Of a stretch of 37,746 nucleotides of DNA, positions 34,678 to 37,746 are shown one piece after another. A program made the translations under genes and the position numbers. The number at the start of each line of letters is the position of its first letter. Position 1 is the stretch's first letter. The DNA comes from Lachnospiraceae bacterium (lineage in GTDB: Bacteria; Bacillota; Clostridia; Lachnospirales; Lachnospiraceae), in contig JAGAQU010000058.1 of the NCBI GenBank assembly GCA_017622575.1, forward strand, positions 1 to 37,746. Reading direction: 5' to 3'. Under the pieces are notes generated by a model that did not search any database, was not told the DNA's origin, and saw only the letters and a list, made by a program, of their open reading frames with translations.

Positions 34678-34902
34678 ATGAATATGAATCCGATGAAGCT
34701 GTTACAAATGCAGGAGTCTTTTAACCGCTTTAAAAACAATCATCCTAAATTTCCACTCTTTGTGAATGCCGTTATGAAAGAGGGCATCAAAGAGGGAACC
34801 GTGATTGAAATTACCGTTACTACTCCGGAAGGCAAACATTACAATTCTAACCTGAAGGTGACAGCTGATGATCTGGAACTGATAGAGAGTTTGAAGCAAT
34901 AA
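34678..34902 (+). CDS. small conserved-looking protein, 74 residues, unknown
   Basis: I recall similar short proteins in Lachnospiraceae but no named function. The N-terminus is amphipathic and helical (MKLLQMQESFNRFKNNHPKFPLFV), the middle has a beta-rich GTVIEITVTTPEGKHYNSNLKV, and the C-terminus is a short helix DDLELIESLKQ. No membrane segment or signal. RBS AAAGGAG lies 10 nt upstream of ATG 34678; an ATG two codons later is also possible. It is one of only three plus-strand genes here. Confidence 0.8.
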   Translation: MNMNPMKLLQMQESFNRFKNNHPKFPLFVNAVMKEGIKEGTVIEITVTTPEGKHYNSNLKVTADDLELIESLKQ

Positions 34903-34915
34903 ATCACTACAAACA

Positions 34916-34972
34916 TCTGTCTCCTCCGGCACATTCTCCTTGCGAAAAAGATGCATGGAGTACATTTGCAAT
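34916..34972 (-). pseudogene. decayed fragment related to the Rpn nuclease gene
   Basis: 57 nt that align to 35249-35307 inside the adjacent nuclease gene with few substitutions, one 3-nt gap and a 1-nt insertion. In the gene the segment encodes ANVLRAFLRKENVPEEE. In the fragment the frame breaks after the ANVLHA equivalent, while FRKENVPEE persists in another frame. It lies 12 nt downstream of the nuclease gene's stop, probably the remnant of a second copy or a partial duplication. Confidence 0.7.
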
Positions 34973-34983
34973 ATTCTTAATCT

Positions 34984-36024
34984 CTAATCGTTCCAGTAAC
35001 GCTCTACCAGTTTTTCAGTTTCTTCCAAACTACAAGCATACATTTCCATGACTTGAGTTATGGCTACTTCTTTAGTGGCATTCAACTTTTTGCAAGTTCT
35101 AATGACACTCTCTATACCTTTATCATATGCTTCTTCTGCCCTCTTTACAGCCTCTGCCGTCTTCCTCCGCTCTGCCTGTATATCCATCTTATCCATATTT
35201 GCAAACAATTCTCCCATCTTCTTCTCCTTCACTTTCGAGACAAGAGTCTCTGTCTCCTCCTCCGGCACATTCTCTTTGCGAAGAAATGCGCGGAGCACAT
35301 TTGCAATGATATCCAGCAGATAATCCGGGGTGTCCTTCAGGATCTCGTCCACCTTCTTAGCAGGAAGAGCACGGAACTGTTCCACATCCTCGATGGTCTG
35401 GAGCTTGTTGATCAGCATCACAAGGGAAATCTCGTCTCCATGATTGATCAGTGTTTCGTTGCTGTAATCGTGGATGGGAACTATGTAATAAGAAAAGTTG
35501 GGTAAAAACTCTTTAAAAGTTTCCCCGAACATAATCTTATCCTTGAAATCCTTCGGTGCTGTCCATCTGACTTTCCCCTCGTAATACACAATGGGAATGA
35601 TGGGAGGATAAGTGAAATCCTTCCGTTTCGTACAACCCGGATTTTTCTGTTCCATCCGTCTCTCATACCGCTCCCAGATGTAGACCATATAGCGGAATAT
35701 CTGCATATGGATATTATATTCTACATTCGACTTATGTTCAATAAGTGAGATAAGAAAAAACGATGTAATGTTGTTTTTTCCACGAATTTTTATCTCCTTA
35801 ATCCGGTCTGCTTCCCGTTCATTGGAAAACAGCGGTACAAACTCCTCAGACACATCCTCAATATCCTCAGGCCGTACATCCTTGAAATGCGGCAGATCCA
35901 CATAGTCATTCAGAAACTGGCAGCAAAGGTTGTTGTCCTCAAAGATCACTTTGCCTGTGTTGTTCTGAGGCGTGGTGCACAGAATGCCACTTTTCTTTCC
36001 TTCTTTAGAATTCTTCCTTCCCAT
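34984..36024 (-). CDS. Rpn-family recombination-promoting nuclease / PD-(D/E)XK transposase-like protein
   Basis: 346 residues. The N-terminal half has the Rpn (Transposase_31-like) pattern: a LPHFKDVRPEDIEDVSEEFVPLF opening with DIxDVS, then EIKIRG...FFLISLIEHKSNVEYNIHMQIFRYMVYIWE, where D-x(n)-E-x-K (E111-x-K113 region) is the likely metal site, and IPIVYYEGKVRW. The C-terminus is Lys/Glu-rich and helical (AVKRAEEAYDKGIES). Rpn proteins are DNA nucleases linked to recombination and, in some studies, phage defence; the role here is inferred. ATG at 36024 follows AAGGAGGT by 10 nt. No terminal repeats are seen, so this is not an intact transposon. Confidence 0.85.
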   Translation of the reverse strand: MGRKNSKEGKKSGILCTTPQNNTGKVIFEDNNLCCQFLNDYVDLPHFKDVRPEDIEDVSEEFVPLFSNEREADRIKEIKIRGKNNITSFFLISLIEHKSNVEYNIHMQIFRYMVYIWERYERRMEQKNPGCTKRKDFTYPPIIPIVYYEGKVRWTAPKDFKDKIMFGETFKEFLPNFSYYIVPIHDYSNETLINHGDEISLVMLINKLQTIEDVEQFRALPAKKVDEILKDTPDYLLDIIANVLRAFLRKENVPEEETETLVSKVKEKKMGELFANMDKMDIQAERRKTAEAVKRAEEAYDKGIESVIRTCKKLNATKEVAITQVMEMYACSLEETEKLVERYWND

Positions 36025-36347
36025 TAATACAAATACCTCCTTGCACTTTTGCAAACAGGTAAAGCCCCACTTATCCTGTCTGCGCTCTTCTCTTAACAGT
36101 TATCAGTGAATATTCAGGCGAAATGCCTAAAGCTTTGGCAGAGCCTGGTTTCTACTAAAGAAAAACCATCTCCTCTGCCATAAGACATTCCATATCACTA
36201 TGGAACAGGATGCATTACACAAGTTTTGAAAATAAAGTAATGCAACTTTTCTTTTATTCCAGAATAATCTCACTGTAGCAGAAGCGTAATTATAGTGCAA
36301 GGGGATCCATGATACTTAATAAACTTTTATATTTTTTCACAAAAAGT
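36025..36347. other. gene-free interval with several short palindromes
   Basis: No credible coding region. It holds GGCAGAG...CTCTGCC with an inner GGTTT/AAACC (about 36130-36176), TTCCATA/TATGGAA (about 36188-36207) and TGCATTAC/GTAATGCA (about 36211-36245), spaced through AT-rich DNA. Some may belong to the leader or promoter region of the nuclease gene; I could not fix a promoter. The nitrilase terminator candidate sits at the right end. Confidence 0.6.
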
Positions 36348-36351
36348 TTAT
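36319..36351 (-). terminator. weak terminator-like hairpin at the nitrilase gene end
   Basis: Perfect 10-bp AT-rich stem (36319-36328 with 36342-36351) that includes the TAA stop of the gene. The T-run after it is poor (TTAAG), so function is uncertain. Confidence 0.4.
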
Positions 36352-37133
36352 GAGTAAACCCCGGTATAAAATTCTTTATAAAGTTCAGGTCTGCGGTCTG
36401 CCTTAGTAGGAAACTCCTTCCTATACAAAGGTACATCATCCGTCAGTTCAAAGATCCGCATTTCTTCTTTGTCTTCAATATCAAACAGCACTTCGCCATT
36501 AGGCGTTACTGCGGAAGAGTTGCCGGAATAATAAAGTTCACCCTGGCTTCCATAACAGTTGACTCCGATCATATAGGACTGATTCTCTATGGCTCTGGCC
36601 TTTAGTAGTGTACGCCAGTGAGACCGTCTGCCCGCAGGCCAATTTGCAGGCACCAGAATCACGTGGGCCTCCTTTGAAAGCTGTTGATAAAGCTCCGGGA
36701 AGCGCAGATCATAACAAATACTCACGCCAAAAGGAATGCCATTAAGCACAAAGCTGCCCGGCCTTACGCCTTTTACAAAAAACTGATCTTCACCGGAATA
36801 GCTGAAAGGGTGAATCTTCACATAATCCTCTAATACCGCGCCATTTTTATCGACAATAGTATAATGATTCTCTGACTGTTTTTTTCCTTTTACCCAGCCA
36901 AATCCTATGGCGATTTTTTCAAGGATAGCGATTTCCTTCATTCTATTCAGTGTTTCTTCAAACTCTTCTCCGACAATCTCTGTATGCATGGAGAAGCCGG
37001 TAAAACTCATTTCGGGAAACACAATCAGGGACGCCTGACTTAAGGCGGCTTCATGAATAAATCGCTCTGCACTTATCCTGTTTTTTTCTTTCTGTTCAAA
37101 ATGAATGCCCAACTGGCAAATGGCTATCTTCAT
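36348..37133 (-). CDS. nitrilase-superfamily carbon-nitrogen hydrolase
   Basis: Amidase of the C-N hydrolase fold, cytoplasmic. 261 residues. The catalytic triad is visible: E41 in FPEMSFTGF, K106 in DYVKIHPFS and C140 in SICYDLRFPELY. The YDLRFPE context and length resemble omega-amidase/YafV-type enzymes, which hydrolyse alpha-keto acid amides; exact substrate is inferred. ATG at 37133 with AGAGGAG upstream. It is divergent from cynS, 297 nt away; both act on small C-N compounds, a loose link only. Confidence 0.93.
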   Translation of the reverse strand: MKIAICQLGIHFEQKEKNRISAERFIHEAALSQASLIVFPEMSFTGFSMHTEIVGEEFEETLNRMKEIAILEKIAIGFGWVKGKKQSENHYTIVDKNGAVLEDYVKIHPFSYSGEDQFFVKGVRPGSFVLNGIPFGVSICYDLRFPELYQQLSKEAHVILVPANWPAGRRSHWRTLLKARAIENQSYMIGVNCYGSQGELYYSGNSSAVTPNGEVLFDIEDKEEMRIFELTDDVPLYRKEFPTKADRRPELYKEFYTGVYS

Positions 37134-37344
37134 ATTTTTCTCCTCTTAATCATCCCAAAAGCTATCATCAGCCATAGGTATTATTATATCGTCAATACTC
37201 CTATATTGCTATAAAATTTCGAAATTCTTCCGTGCATTTCATTCATACCAAGAATCGTCAAAGCTGATAAGCGTATTATGTTTTCCTATTTGTTGAGGTA
37301 CTTCTTATACGGTCAAGAAAAAAATCGCTATGTTAAAAATATAT

Positions 37345-37380
37345 AAAGCGACGGAGCAAATAGTATCCGCCGCTTTTTTT
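37345..37380 (+). terminator. terminator-like hairpin in the cynS leader
   Basis: Stem AAAGCG/CGCTTT plus CGGA/TCCG across one A-C mismatch (37345-37355 with 37366-37376), 10-nt loop, then a run of seven Ts on the plus strand. It ends about 50 nt before the cynS ATG. No gene upstream on the plus strand needs a terminator, so leader attenuation is possible. Confidence 0.65.
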
Positions 37381-37430
37381 GTTTCTGCAGAACAAAAGAT
37401 TAATTAACCAATATCGAGGAGGACACAATT

Positions 37431-37746
37431 ATGAGTATGACACCTATGAACAACTTTGATTATCTCGAAAGAGTTAAATTTTCGGAGGAGCTTGCAGAAA
37501 TAGAAGCGGCAAAGAGAGCCAGTGGTATGACCTATGAGCAACTTGCTGAAAAGATTGGCGTAAACAAAGTCTGGCTTACAAGTGCTATTAAAGGACAACA
37601 ATACGTTCCTGAAGAGTACTGCTTAAGGCTGGCTGAGGTTCTTGGTATTGATTCCAAGATAACTCTCGTTTTAAGCGAGCATCCTTATAAAGGAAATACC
37701 GATCCTGTTCTTTACAGATTGCATGAAGTTCTTGACACCTATGGAC
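37431..37746 (+). CDS. cynS: cyanase (cyanate hydratase), 3' end cut by window
   Basis: Converts cyanate and bicarbonate to carbon dioxide and carbamate, which yields ammonia. 105 codons are visible of about 150. The N-terminal half is the helix-turn-helix-like domain (MTYEQLAEKIGVNKVWLTSAIKGQQYVPEEYCLRLAEVLGI, landmarks EQLAEKIG and WLTSAIKGQ). The catalytic domain begins with DPVLYRLHEVLDTYG, carrying R96 and E99, the active-site pair at the same numbering as in E. coli CynS. The third residue (Ser122) lies beyond the window. ATG at 37431 has GAGGAGG 8 nt upstream. Confidence 0.93.
   Translation, partial: MSMTPMNNFDYLERVKFSEELAEIEAAKRASGMTYEQLAEKIGVNKVWLTSAIKGQQYVPEEYCLRLAEVLGIDSKITLVLSEHPYKGNTDPVLYRLHEVLDTYG

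Noticed and set aside
34702..34971. 89-codon minus-strand frame containing RKENVPEE
   Set aside because: Its beginning is the decayed Rpn fragment; the rest is antisense to the 74-residue gene. Recorded as a pseudogene fragment instead.
37404..37601. 65-codon minus-strand frame at the right end
   Set aside because: Antisense to cynS, which has a ribosome binding site and active-site residues.

Overview
The window looks like a chromosomal segment of an anaerobic, endospore-forming Firmicute. Lachnospiraceae is the best guess. The basis is the sporulation genes spoIIGA, sigE, sigG and ymxH, strong AGGAGG ribosome binding sites, several TTG/GTG starts, and a DUF5688-type protein of a kind I associate with that family. 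Almost everything reads on the minus strand. The exceptions are sigG, a 74-residue protein gene at 34678 and a cyanase gene cut off by the right edge. There is no phage, IS element or CRISPR array. The only accessory-looking region is 34.3-37.7 kb, with a large RNA-like palindrome, an Rpn/PD-(D/E)XK nuclease gene and a decayed fragment of a related copy.

Layout from left to right. 1-6 kb: glutamate dehydrogenase (partial), a small helical protein, a Gfo/Idh/MocA oxidoreductase with an acidic tail, a membrane-anchored SH3b protein, tRNA-Arg(CCG) inside a perfect inverted repeat, and a DUF5688 protein. 6-9 kb: a shikimate block read yqeG-aroE-aroK-aroQ, then efp. 9-14.6 kb: an unknown 130-residue protein and a five-gene peptide ABC transporter operon (binding lipoprotein, two permeases, two ATPases) behind a sigma-A-type promoter with a palindrome at its start site. 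14.6-15.8 kb: a small membrane protein, nrdR behind a consensus promoter, and ymxH. 15.9-18.4 kb: sigG facing sigE-spoIIGA, i.e. the engulfment-stage sigma factor genes and the protease that activates pro-sigma-E. 18.5-19.8 kb: M18 aminopeptidase. 19.9-33 kb: a division and cell wall (dcw) cluster read mraZ-rsmH-ftsL-pbp-pbp-mraY-murD-ftsW-murA-ftsQ-ftsZ, led by a five-box MraZ operator; murG is absent. 33.2-37.7 kb: ychF with a 234-nt rod-like leader/ncRNA candidate, the small plus-strand gene, the Rpn gene, a nitrilase-superfamily amidase and cynS.

The dcw genes make lipid II and build the septum, and spoIIGA-sigE lies close downstream of ftsZ. The spoIIGA promoter candidate keeps the long -35/-10 spacing known for Spo0A-activated spoIIG promoters. 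A recurring feature is an intrinsic terminator placed only 4-41 nt upstream of the next co-directional start codon. This suggests attenuation or readthrough control. No wholly new system is proven here. The strongest unexplained signals are the rod-like RNA upstream of ychF, the inverted repeat around tRNA-Arg, and a hairpin between the two penicillin-binding protein genes that holds the downstream Shine-Dalgarno sequence.
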